From positions 56,732 through 120,731 of the forward strand of contig JAUIGL010000009.1 of assembly GCA_030430165.1 (NCBI GenBank): a DNA stretch of 64,000 nt, written 5' to 3'. The notes beneath the pieces were generated by a model. That model did not search any database. It saw nothing but the letters and a program-made list of their open reading frames with translations, and was not told the origin of the DNA. Of this stretch, positions 54,462 through 62,467 are shown piece after piece (positions within the stretch are counted from its first letter, which is position 1; every line of letters starts with the position of its first letter). The position numbers and the translations under genes are program-made. This DNA comes from a bacterium. GTDB taxonomy: Bacteria; Desulfobacterota; Binatia; HRBIN30; CADEER01.

Positions 54462-56348
54462 TCTCTTCTGTTCTTTGAACCCGATCCGAACCCAGACGGG
54501 GATCAACGCCGTGCCGAGCGCGATCTGCAGTGCGCTCCACAGCGACGCCGAGGCGATCCAGTCGGGCGCCGGGCTGCCGATCAGCCAGCTGCCGAAGCCC
54601 GACAGCAGCAGGAAGAGGGAAGCTGCGGTGGTCGACATCGCCGCGACACCGCGCGCCAATCGCCCTCGCGCTGCAGTTGCCGCCGCCTCGGACTGACCGG
54701 GAAAGGCCCAGAAGCCGGGCGGTCGAGCGCGTTGGTAGAAGGTTCGCAGACGCGACTCCGGTTCCGGCCTGGTTGCGAGCGATGCCGCGACTCCGGCCGC
54801 GGTGGAGCCGAGCGCCATCAGCAGCAGGCGCAGCGCCTCCTGGTGCGGCGGCAGGGTGAGCAAGAGCAGCGGCGCGAGCAGAGTCGAGGCGGCGATGCAG
54901 GCGAGCTCGCCGACGCCGTTGATGCGCCACCACAGCCAACGCAGCACCAGCATCACTCCCATGCCGGCGCCGAGTAGCAGGCTGATGTGCCAAGCAGTTT
55001 GGATCGACTGGAGCTGGGTCATGATCGCCAGCCCGACGACGAGGATCAGCAGACTCGACAGCCGCGCCACCACCACCAACCGGTGCGGCGAGGCCGCCCG
55101 GCCGCGCCACGCCTGGCAGTAGATGCGGTCGTAGAGATCGTTGGTCCAGTACGACGCGCCCCAGTTGAGGTGGGTGTCGATGGTCGACGCGAGTGCGGCG
55201 AGCATCGCGGTCACCATCATCCCGCGCACGCCCGACGGCAGCAGCTCGGCGATTCCGCGCACGAAGGTCGCCTCGCGGTCGGCTTGCAGCGCGGCGCCAC
55301 CGAGGTCGGCGGCGGGCGGGAAGGCGACCAGCAGGCCCAGCCCGATCGGCAGCCAAAGCAGGCTGCGTGCGCCGACCTGGGCGAACGAGAACACCACCGC
55401 TGCGAGCTTGGCGTCGCGGTCGCTGCGGCAAGCCATCGAACGCTGCGCGAGATAGCCGGTGCCGTCGGCGTTCATCTGCACCAGCCACTGCAGCGCGCAG
55501 ACGGTGAGGACGAGCCAGCCGGCGTCGTGTGCGTGGCCCGGAGTGAAGGCGAGCACCTGATCGCGGCTGAGCGGACCGGTCGACTCGCGCAGAGCCCGGT
55601 CGATTGCTGCCAAACCGCCGCCGGCGTCGACCGCGTAGACGGCGTACACCGCCATCGCCACCATCATCACGGCGAACTGCACGACGTCGGTGCGAACCAC
55701 CGAGCGCAGGCCGCCGGTTGCCGAGTAGAAGAGCGTCACCGACACCAGAGCGAGCAGGGAGAGCAGGTTGTCGGCTGAATCGCGCCACAGGGCGCCGGGC
55801 TCGGCGCCGGCGCGAGCGAAGGGAACGCCGACCCAGGTGACCAGATGCTCGACCGCGGCGAACAGGTCCGCCGGCAACCACGCGTGCCAGGTGAAGAACG
55901 GCTCGGCGATCTCTTTCGCCGCCCACAGGACCATGGCGAGCACCGTGCAGTTGAACACGGTGCCGAAGTACACGGCCTTGATGCCGCGCAGCCACAGTCC
56001 GCTGCGCCCGCCATAGCGCAGCTCGGCGAGCTCGGCGTCGGTGAGAACCCCCGAACGGCGCCAGCTCGCCGCCAGGACGTAGCCCATCAAGAGGAAGGCC
56101 AGCGCGTAGATCCACAGCCGCCACAGCGAGAACACGCCCGCCGTGGCGATCAGCCCGGTCACCAGAAGCGGCGTGTCGGCGGCGAACTGGGTCGCCGCCA
56201 TGCTGATGCCGGCGCTCCACCCCGACAGGCCGCGCCCGGCTAGAAAGTAGTCTTCGAGGCCGCGCGACGCCGCTTTCCGAGCGCGCAGGCCGGACGAAAT
56301 CGCGTATGCCGCGAAGGCGCCGACGATCAGCCAATCGAGAGACGTCAC
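54450..56348 (-). CDS. Sodium:solute symporter (SSS family), long form
   Basis: About 632 residues from GTG 56348 (VTSLDWLIVGAFAAYAISSGLRARK), with 13 or more helices. SSS marks include DYFLAGRGLSGWSAGISMAATQFAADTPLLVTG, YSATGGLRSVVRTDVVQFAVMM and MMVTAMLAALASTIDTHLNWGASYWTNDLYDR. It uses the sodium gradient to import a solute, probably a sugar or uronate given the downstream xylanase and lyase. The last residues (KRNHG) come from a dispersed repeat, so the natural C-terminus may have been altered. A longer frame upstream to 56513 overlaps the divergent gene's leader and is unlikely. Confidence 0.87.
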   Translation of the reverse strand: MTSLDWLIVGAFAAYAISSGLRARKAASRGLEDYFLAGRGLSGWSAGISMAATQFAADTPLLVTGLIATAGVFSLWRLWIYALAFLLMGYVLAASWRRSGVLTDAELAELRYGGRSGLWLRGIKAVYFGTVFNCTVLAMVLWAAKEIAEPFFTWHAWLPADLFAAVEHLVTWVGVPFARAGAEPGALWRDSADNLLSLLALVSVTLFYSATGGLRSVVRTDVVQFAVMMVAMAVYAVYAVDAGGGLAAIDRALRESTGPLSRDQVLAFTPGHAHDAGWLVLTVCALQWLVQMNADGTGYLAQRSMACRSDRDAKLAAVVFSFAQVGARSLLWLPIGLGLLVAFPPAADLGGAALQADREATFVRGIAELLPSGVRGMMVTAMLAALASTIDTHLNWGASYWTNDLYDRIYCQAWRGRAASPHRLVVVARLSSLLILVVGLAIMTQLQSIQTAWHISLLLGAGMGVMLVLRWLWWRINGVGELACIAASTLLAPLLLLTLPPHQEALRLLLMALGSTAAGVAASLATRPEPESRLRTFYQRARPPGFWAFPGQSEAAATAARGRLARGVAAMSTTAASLFLLLSGFGSWLIGSPAPDWIASASLWSALQIALGTALIPVWVRIGFKEQKRNHG

Positions 56349-56512
56349 TAGTGCGTCCCTGGGCCGGTTGTGTCCCTGGAGTTCCCCATCGGTGGCCAGC
56401 CTAACAGCCGGGGCCGCTCCCAAACGATCGTTTGACGGACCGCAGATTCGAGGATAGTCCAGAAAACGGGCCGGTTCCGGCCCATCCGATTCAGTCCCCA
56501 AGGAGCACGGCA

Positions 56513-57691
56513 ATGTACATCGGCTACAACGAGGAACAGCAGGCGCTGCGCAGCGAGCTGCAGGCCTACTACGACAAGCTTCTGACTCCGGAGCTGCGCG
56601 AGCAGCTGCAGATCGAGCACGGGATCGGCAAAACCACCCGCGAGGTGGTGCGCCAGATGGGCGACGACGGCTGGCTCGGGATTGGCTGGCCGACCGAGTA
56701 CGGCGGCCAGGGGCGCTCGCACATCGAGCAGTTCATCTTTTTCGACGAATCGATGCGCTGCGGCGCGCCGGTGCCGATGCTGACCATCAACACGGTCGGC
56801 CCGTCGATCATGAAGTTCGGCTCGGACGAGCAGAAGGACTTCTTCCTCCCCAAGATTCTCAAGGGAGAGATCCACTTCTGTATCGGCTACACCGAGCCCA
56901 ACGCCGGCACCGACCTGGCGGCGCTGCGCACCCGCGCCGACCGCGATGGCGATCAGTTCGTGATCAACGGGCAGAAGGTGTTCACCAGCCTGGCGAGCGA
57001 CGCCGACTACATCTGGCTCGCCTGCCGCACCGATCAGGAGGCGCCCAAACACAAGGGCATCTCGATGATCCTCGCCGACATGAAGACGCCGGGGATCAAG
57101 ATCGATCCGATGCACTTGCTGTCGCAGCACGACATCAACACGGTCTTTCTCGAAGACGTGCGCGTGCCGGCGAGTAACGTCGTCGGCGAGGTCAACGGCG
57201 GCTGGACTCTGATCACCAACCAACTCAATCACGAGCGGGTGACGTTGTGCGCGCCGGGGATGCTCGAAGCGGCCTACGACGAGGTCCTCGCCTGGGCGAG
57301 AGAGACCAGGCGGGCCAACGGCGAACGCGTCATCGATCAGGAGTGGGTTCAGGTGAATCTCGCCAAGGTGCGCACCGGGCTCGAGTTTCTCAAGTTGATC
57401 AACTGGAAGGTCGCCTGGACCGGCACCCAGGGAAGCCTCGACGTTGCCGACGCCTCGTCGATCAAGGTCTTCGGTACCGAGTTCTTCCTCGACGCCTTCA
57501 AGCTGCTGATGGAGATCGTCGGCCCGCAGTCGTACCTCACCTACGATTCGCCCGACCGCATCGGCAGCGCCAAGCTGGAGACGCTCTACCGCAGTCTGAT
57601 CATCCTGACCTTTGGCGGCGGCACCAACGAGATCCAGCGCGATCTCATCGCCATGTTCGGTCTGGGCCTACCGCGCGCACTGCGCGGCTAG
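56513..57691 (+). CDS. Acyl-CoA dehydrogenase
   Basis: 392 residues from ATG 56513, with AAGGAG nine bases upstream. MYIGYNEEQQALRSELQAYYDKL, GWPTEYGGQGRSHIEQFIFFDES, the FAD/substrate motif CIGYTEPNAGTDLAALRTRA, and the C-terminal FGGGTNEIQRDLIAMFGLGLPR are typical of the family. It introduces a trans-2 double bond into acyl-CoA, passing electrons to ETF. Followed after 18 bases by a second, shorter acyl-CoA dehydrogenase, as in sterol- or branched-chain-degrading gene pairs where the two form a heteromer. Confidence 0.93.
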   Translation: MYIGYNEEQQALRSELQAYYDKLLTPELREQLQIEHGIGKTTREVVRQMGDDGWLGIGWPTEYGGQGRSHIEQFIFFDESMRCGAPVPMLTINTVGPSIMKFGSDEQKDFFLPKILKGEIHFCIGYTEPNAGTDLAALRTRADRDGDQFVINGQKVFTSLASDADYIWLACRTDQEAPKHKGISMILADMKTPGIKIDPMHLLSQHDINTVFLEDVRVPASNVVGEVNGGWTLITNQLNHERVTLCAPGMLEAAYDEVLAWARETRRANGERVIDQEWVQVNLAKVRTGLEFLKLINWKVAWTGTQGSLDVADASSIKVFGTEFFLDAFKLLMEIVGPQSYLTYDSPDRIGSAKLETLYRSLIILTFGGGTNEIQRDLIAMFGLGLPRALRG

Positions 57692-57709
57692 CACTGGGGA
57701 AGTGGACGA

Positions 57710-58819
57710 ATGGATTTCTCTGTCAGTGAAGAGCAGCAAGAGATCGTCAACCTGGCGAAACAGATTCTCACCGATCGGTCGACCCACGAGCGGCTGAAAG
57801 CGCTCGAGACCTCGGATGGGCCGCGCTTCGACCGCGAGCTTTGGTCCGATCTGGCACAGGCCGGTCTGGTCGGCCTGGCGATTCCGGAGAGTCACGGAGG
57901 CGGCGGGCTGGGCTTTCACGAGATCGCCTTGATCCTCGAGGAAGTCGGGCGCACTGCCGCCGCGGTGCCGTACTGCGAGACGACGGTGATGGGCGCGCTC
58001 GCCGTCGCCGAGTACGGCGACGACGCGACCAAGCAGGAGATCCTGCCGAAGGTTGCCGCCGGCGAGATGATTCTCACCGCGGCGATGGTCGAGGCGGACA
58101 TCGAAGCGGAACGCCCGTCGACGACCGCCACCGGCGACGGCGGCGCCTGGAAGATCAACGGCACCAAACATTGCGTCGCAGCGGGAGCGATCGCCAACCG
58201 CGCGTTGGTTCCGGCGACGACGACGGACGGCAAGATTGGCGTATTCATCGTCGATCTCGATGGTCCCGGCGTCGAGCGAACCGCGTTGGTCACCACCGCC
58301 GGTCACCCCGACGCGCGGATCGAGCTGAGCGATGCTGCGGCAACCGCTCTCGGCTCGGCCGACGCGGAGGGCAGCGTCCTGCGCTGGCTGGGCGACCGCA
58401 TCACTGCCGGCCAGTGCGCGATGATGGTCGGCGTTTGTGACGAGGCGTTGCGGCTGACCAGCGACTACACCAAGGAGCGCAAGCAGTTCGGCGTCGCCAT
58501 CGCCACCTTCCAAGCCGTGGCTCACCGCGCCGCCGATGCCTACATCGACGCCGAGGCGATTCGTCTCACCGCGCGCCAGGCGTGTTGGCGCATCGGTGAA
58601 GGGCTGCCCGCGGCCGAGCAAATCGCGATCGCCAAGTACTTCGCTGCCGAGGCTGGCCAGCGCGTCGTGCACGCGGCGCAGCACCTGCACGGGGGTATGG
58701 GTGTGGATCGCGACTACCCGCTGCACCGCTACTTCGTGCTGGCGAAACAGCTGGAGCTACCGCTCGGCGGCGCCACCAAGCAGTTGCGTCGGCTGGGTGC
58801 GATGATCGCCGCCGCCTGA
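57710..58819 (+). CDS. Acyl-CoA dehydrogenase, second subunit type
   Basis: 369 residues. MDFSVSEEQQEIVNLAKQIL, GLVGLAIPESHGGGGLGFHEIALILEEVGR and HAAQHLHGGMGVDRDYPLHRYFVLAKQLELPLGG identify the fold. The central FAD motif is less canonical (LTAAMVEADIEAERPST instead of a TEPxAGSD-like motif). With the partner upstream this suggests an alpha2beta2 ACAD as known for steroid side chains, in which one subunit carries fewer FAD contacts. That is inference. Confidence 0.88.
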   Translation: MDFSVSEEQQEIVNLAKQILTDRSTHERLKALETSDGPRFDRELWSDLAQAGLVGLAIPESHGGGGLGFHEIALILEEVGRTAAAVPYCETTVMGALAVAEYGDDATKQEILPKVAAGEMILTAAMVEADIEAERPSTTATGDGGAWKINGTKHCVAAGAIANRALVPATTTDGKIGVFIVDLDGPGVERTALVTTAGHPDARIELSDAAATALGSADAEGSVLRWLGDRITAGQCAMMVGVCDEALRLTSDYTKERKQFGVAIATFQAVAHRAADAYIDAEAIRLTARQACWRIGEGLPAAEQIAIAKYFAAEAGQRVVHAAQHLHGGMGVDRDYPLHRYFVLAKQLELPLGGATKQLRRLGAMIAAA

Positions 58820-58841
58820 GACGACCGCCACGGGGGCGAGA

Positions 58842-60248
58842 TTGGAGGTCGTCGGATTCCTCGGGCTCCTGGCGTCGTTCGCCGCGATCGGCCTGATCTC
58901 GGCGCGACGCGGCAGCGGCGGCGACTCCGACTATCTGCTGGCCGATCGCGCGGTCTCGCCGCTGTTCGTCGCGCTGTCGGCCGCGGCGACCAAGAACAGC
59001 GGCTACATGTTCATCGCCCTGATGGGCTACATCTACACCTTCGGGCTGTCGGCGGTGTGGCTGGTGGTCGGCTTCTTCTTCGGCGATCTGGTCGCCTTTT
59101 GCTTCGTCCACGCGCGGGTGCGACAGGCGACCAGCGAGACCGGCGCGAAGACCTTTCCCGAGCTGCTGAGTCGCTGGGGCGGCGGCGAGTACCGCGCCTT
59201 GCGCTCGGTGACCGCGCTGCTGATCCTGGTGTTCCTGTCGACCTACGCCGCCGCCCAGTTCAGCGCCGGCGGCAAAGCGCTGCACGTGCTCTTCGGCTGG
59301 CCCGAGGCGACCGGCGCCGTGCTCGGCGCCTCGGTGGTGCTGGTCTACTGCTGGAGCGGCGGTCTGCGCGCTTCGATTTGGACCGACGTCGCCCAGTCGC
59401 TGGTGATGATGGTGGCGATGCTCGCCCTGCTCGCCGCGGTGCTCTCCGAGACCGGAGGAGTGCCAGGGTTCCTCGAACGCCTGCGCGCGGTTTCGCCGAC
59501 CTACATGGATCTCGGCGCGCGGCGCTTCGGCGGCGCCGGGGCCGCTGCGCTGTTTGCGTTTGGTTGGTTGTTCAACGGCCTCGGTGTCACCGGACAACCA
59601 CAGGTGATGATCCGCTTCATGGCGTTGTCGCCGCGGCGCAGCACCTGGCAGACGGGCATCTACTACTTCACCTGGACCGGCCTGTTCCTCGCGGCGACCT
59701 TCTTGGTCGGCCTGGCAACCCGCCTCTTCGTCACACAGGCGAGCGGCTTCGACGCCGAGCTCGCGCTGCCGCTGATGGCGCACAACCTGATCCCCGGGGT
59801 CTGGGTCGGCGTCATCATCGCCGGCGTTTTCGCCGCGTCGCTGTCGACCGCCGACAGCCAGATCCTGAGCTGTGCGGCGGCGCTGAGCGACGATCTGCGG
59901 TGGATCGGCGGCGCCGACGCCGCCCGCCTGGCGACCGCCGCCGTGGTGACCGCCACCACCGCGATCGCCCTCTTCGCTTCCGCCAGCGTGTTCACCCTGG
60001 TGATCTTCTCCTGGTCCGCCCTCGCCTGCGCCCTCGGCCCGTTGGTCATCGTCCAAGCCCTAGGCGCCCGCCCGACCCAAGCGACGGCCCTGGCGATGGC
60101 CGCGACCGGCCTGGTCGTCGCACTCTCCTGGCGACAACTCGACCTCGACCGCACCGTCTACGAGGGCCTACCCGGAATGGCCGCAGCATTCGCAATCTTC
60201 GCCGCCAGCCAACTCCTCACCCCCAGCAACCCCAAGCCCCCCCAGTAA
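58842..60248 (+). CDS. Sodium:solute symporter (SSS family)
   Basis: 468 residues from TTG 58842, with GGGGGCGAGA just upstream. DYLLADRAVSPLFVALSAAATKNSGYMFIALMGYIYTFG, YCWSGGLRASIWTDVAQSLVMM and VGVIIAGVFAASLSTADSQILSCAAALSDDL are SSS hallmarks, with Ser/Thr residues of the Na2 site in SLSTADSQ. It resembles the PutP-like branch. Its position directly after two acyl-CoA dehydrogenases suggests uptake of an organic acid or similar substrate of that pathway. Confidence 0.87.
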   Translation: MEVVGFLGLLASFAAIGLISARRGSGGDSDYLLADRAVSPLFVALSAAATKNSGYMFIALMGYIYTFGLSAVWLVVGFFFGDLVAFCFVHARVRQATSETGAKTFPELLSRWGGGEYRALRSVTALLILVFLSTYAAAQFSAGGKALHVLFGWPEATGAVLGASVVLVYCWSGGLRASIWTDVAQSLVMMVAMLALLAAVLSETGGVPGFLERLRAVSPTYMDLGARRFGGAGAAALFAFGWLFNGLGVTGQPQVMIRFMALSPRRSTWQTGIYYFTWTGLFLAATFLVGLATRLFVTQASGFDAELALPLMAHNLIPGVWVGVIIAGVFAASLSTADSQILSCAAALSDDLRWIGGADAARLATAAVVTATTAIALFASASVFTLVIFSWSALACALGPLVIVQALGARPTQATALAMAATGLVVALSWRQLDLDRTVYEGLPGMAAAFAIFAASQLLTPSNPKPPQ

Positions 60249-60298
60249 ACCAACAACAACCAACCACCCCTTAGCTCCTTATTCAGCTTAGCTCCTTT

Positions 60299-60384
60299 GC
60301 GTCGATCATTTCTCTCTGCCCCCTTTACGCGTTGATCATTCCTCTCTGCCGCCCCCTTGGCGTTGATCACTCCGCTCTCTCCGG
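60299..60384. repeat. Three degenerate tandem copies of GCGTYGATCATTYCTCTCTGCC
   Basis: Copies start near 60299, 60329 and 60360 with a period of about 31 bases: GCGTCGATCATTTCTCTCTG, GCGTTGATCATTCCTCTCTG, GCGTTGATCACTCCGCTCTC. They are preceded by two TTAGCTCCTT copies (60271 and about 60288). The run is in the gap between the symporter and the crotonase. Confidence 0.55.
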
Positions 60385-60448
60385 ACCCCAAGCCCCCTCC
60401 CGCCGCCATACTCTTGACCCAGCAAACCGAACCGCCGAGCATGCGCGG

Positions 60449-61276
60449 ATGACTGAACGAGTATCGGTATCCATCGACGGCGGCGTCGCCGACGTTCGCC
60501 TCAATCGTCCCGACAAGCTCAATGCCCTCGACGGCGCTATGTTCAAGGCAATCGCCGAAACCGGCGCGCGCCTGACCGAGGACCGTTCGCTGCGCGCGGT
60601 CGTATTGTCGGGCGAGGGGCGCGCCTTCTGCGCCGGGCTCGACTTCAGCAGCTTCATGGCGATGGGTGGTGGCAACGGCGGTGACTCGGGTGCCGACGAG
60701 AAGTCGACCGGCGGCCTGCTCGGCAAGTTCGCCGACAGCCCGGCGACCCTGGCGCAACAGGCAGCCTACGCCTGGGTGAGCCTGCCGGTGCCGGTGATCG
60801 CCGCGGTCCACGGCGTGGCGTTCGGCGGCGGTCTGCAGATCGCGCTCGGCGCCGACGTTCGCATTGCCGCGCCCGATTCGCGTTTCTCGGTGATGGAGAT
60901 CAAGTGGGGCCTGATCCCCGACATGACCGGAACCCAGACGCTGCGCCACCTGGTGCGGCTCGACATCGCCAAGGAGCTTACCTTCACAGGCAGGATCGTC
61001 GAGGGACTCGAGGCCGCCGAGATCGGTTTGGTGACCCGCATCAGCGACGACCCGCGCGCCGCTGCACTCGAGATGGCGCGCGAGATCGCCGGCAAATCGC
61101 CGCAGGCGATCCGCTCGGCGAAGAAGCTCCTCGCCGAGGCAATGTATTCGAGCGAGGCAGACGGCCTGCGCGCCGAGGCCCGCGCCCAGGGCCAGCTGAT
61201 TGCCAGTCCGAATCAGCTGGAAGCGGTGCAAGCCAACATGGAGAAACGAGCTCCGCGCTTCAGCGATCCCGAGTAG
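60449..61276 (+). CDS. Crotonase / enoyl-CoA hydratase family protein with Glu-to-Gln change
   Basis: 275 residues from ATG 60449. VRLNRPDKLNALDGAMFKAI, GEGRAFCAGLDFSSFM and the oxyanion segment HGVAFGGGLQIALGADVRIAAPDSRFSVMEIKWGLIPDMTGTQTL define a crotonase. In hydratases the residue after GGG-x is a catalytic Glu (GGGCELA); here it is Gln (GGGLQIA), while the second Glu is kept (VMEI). This variant is typical of a subfamily whose reaction is not settled, so hydration may not be the activity. A Gly-rich insert (MGGGNGGDSGADEKSTGG) sits in the middle. Confidence 0.88.
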   Translation: MTERVSVSIDGGVADVRLNRPDKLNALDGAMFKAIAETGARLTEDRSLRAVVLSGEGRAFCAGLDFSSFMAMGGGNGGDSGADEKSTGGLLGKFADSPATLAQQAAYAWVSLPVPVIAAVHGVAFGGGLQIALGADVRIAAPDSRFSVMEIKWGLIPDMTGTQTLRHLVRLDIAKELTFTGRIVEGLEAAEIGLVTRISDDPRAAALEMAREIAGKSPQAIRSAKKLLAEAMYSSEADGLRAEARAQGQLIASPNQLEAVQANMEKRAPRFSDPE

Positions 61277-61327
61277 CTGCGGGCTCGTCACTGTGAGGTC
61301 GGGGCCTCGACGGATTGGGTAGGCTCA

Positions 61328-61432
61328 TTTTTTATCCACAGATTTCGCAGATTTTCGCAGATTTCGGTTTCCAGGTTTTCTGAATTCCATCAACGTAGAT
61401 CCGCGTTCATCTGCGGCTAGTTTTTCTCTGCC
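61328..61432. repeat. ATCTGCGTTCATCTGCGG-type dispersed repeat
   Basis: CAGATTTCGCAGATTTTCGCAG is followed by GTAGATCCGCGTTCATCTGCGG. It is AT-richer than its surroundings and belongs to the same general class as the ATCCGTGTTC repeats at 44.3 and 54.4 kb. It fills the gap between the convergent crotonase and ATP-grasp genes. Confidence 0.55.
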
Positions 61433-61444
61433 AGCAATCAACGC

Positions 61445-62467
61445 TCAGGTGCGGTGGCCCGGTTCGTAGCTGAGTCCGAGGTTGATGATTTTCTGCAACA
61501 GCTCCTCGTACGACAGGCCGTCGTACTCGGCCGACTCGGCGAAGTCCTCGCCGAAGGCGAGTTGCGGGTTCGGGTTGGCTTCGAGGACGAAGAACTGCCC
61601 GTCCTCCTGCAGCCGAACGTCGATGCGCGCGTAGCCGCTGAGGTCGAGTGCTCGGTAGGCCTCGGCGCAAGCGCGCTGGATGCGCCGTGCCAGCGCCTTC
61701 GGGATGTCGGCGGCGCGTCCGGTCTTGATGCCGCGCAGCTTCTGGTACTTGGTGCTGAACTTGACGCTGCCGGTGGCGATCTTGGGTGTGCCCTCGGGCC
61801 AATTCTCGAAGCGCATCTCCCAGATGGGAAAGACGCGGAGTCGTTTGTTGCCGAGCACGCCGATGTAGAGCTCGCGACCCTCGATGTACTGCTCGGCGAC
61901 CGCGTCGCCACCGATCTGGTGGTGCATGAAGTCGACCCGCTCGATCAGTTTCTCGTCGGTATCGACGATCGACGCCTGCGAGATTCCCGCGGACGCCTCC
62001 TTGACCTGCGCCTTGACGATCGCCGGATACGGGAAGTCGGCGCGCACGCGGGCGCGCCTGCCCTGGGGGAATACGTCGAACTGCGGAACCGGGACGCCGT
62101 GGTAGGCGAGCACCTTCTTCGACAGCGCTTTGTCGCGACCGAGATGGAGCCCGCGCGGGTTGCAGCCGGTGTAGGGGACTCGCAGCAGCTCGAGGTAGCT
62201 GACGAAGTTCACGTCGAAGGTGGCGATGTTGTAGAAGTCCTCGACCATGTTGAGCACGATGTGTGGCTTCCAGTCGCGGATCTTCTCACGCAGCACGTCC
62301 AGCTTGTTGTCGACCCCGAGGCAGACCACTTCGTGTCCCATGTCCTTCAGGGTGATGGTGACGTCGAACTCCATCTTCCAGTCGACGGTTGCGAGGTCGT
62401 GGCCGCTGATGTCGTCGGGCGGTACCAACACGTCGTGCATCACCGCGAGAATTCGCAGACGTTTCAC
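61445..62467 (-). CDS. ATP-grasp ligase, D-Ala-D-Ala-ligase-like
   Basis: 340 residues from GTG 62467 (VKRLRILAVMHDVLVPPDD), which overlaps the stop of the metallopeptidase gene (GTGA). N-terminal pre-ATP-grasp: DVTITLKDMGHEVVCLGVDN...PHIVLNMVEDFYNIATFDVNFVSYLELLRVPYTGCNPRGLHLGRDKALSKKVLAYHGVPVP. ATP site: FPYPAIVKAQVKEASAGISQASIV and AEQYIEGRELYIGVLGN. Metal site: YARIDVRLQEDGQFFVLEANPNPQLAFGEDFAESA with the Glu..Asn pair. The ANPNPQLA ending and N-terminus resemble D-alanine ligases, but a long insert (EMRFENWPEGTPKIATGSVKFSTKYQ) is atypical. It probably joins an amine to a carboxylate; substrates unknown. Confidence 0.85.
   Translation of the reverse strand: MKRLRILAVMHDVLVPPDDISGHDLATVDWKMEFDVTITLKDMGHEVVCLGVDNKLDVLREKIRDWKPHIVLNMVEDFYNIATFDVNFVSYLELLRVPYTGCNPRGLHLGRDKALSKKVLAYHGVPVPQFDVFPQGRRARVRADFPYPAIVKAQVKEASAGISQASIVDTDEKLIERVDFMHHQIGGDAVAEQYIEGRELYIGVLGNKRLRVFPIWEMRFENWPEGTPKIATGSVKFSTKYQKLRGIKTGRAADIPKALARRIQRACAEAYRALDLSGYARIDVRLQEDGQFFVLEANPNPQLAFGEDFAESAEYDGLSYEELLQKIINLGLSYEPGHRT

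Noticed and set aside
54334..56334. Single 1154-codon protein joining the symporter region to the xylanase
   Set aside because: Only the last 487 codons form the GH10 lipoprotein; the upstream part is the wrong frame across the symporter and a dispersed repeat.
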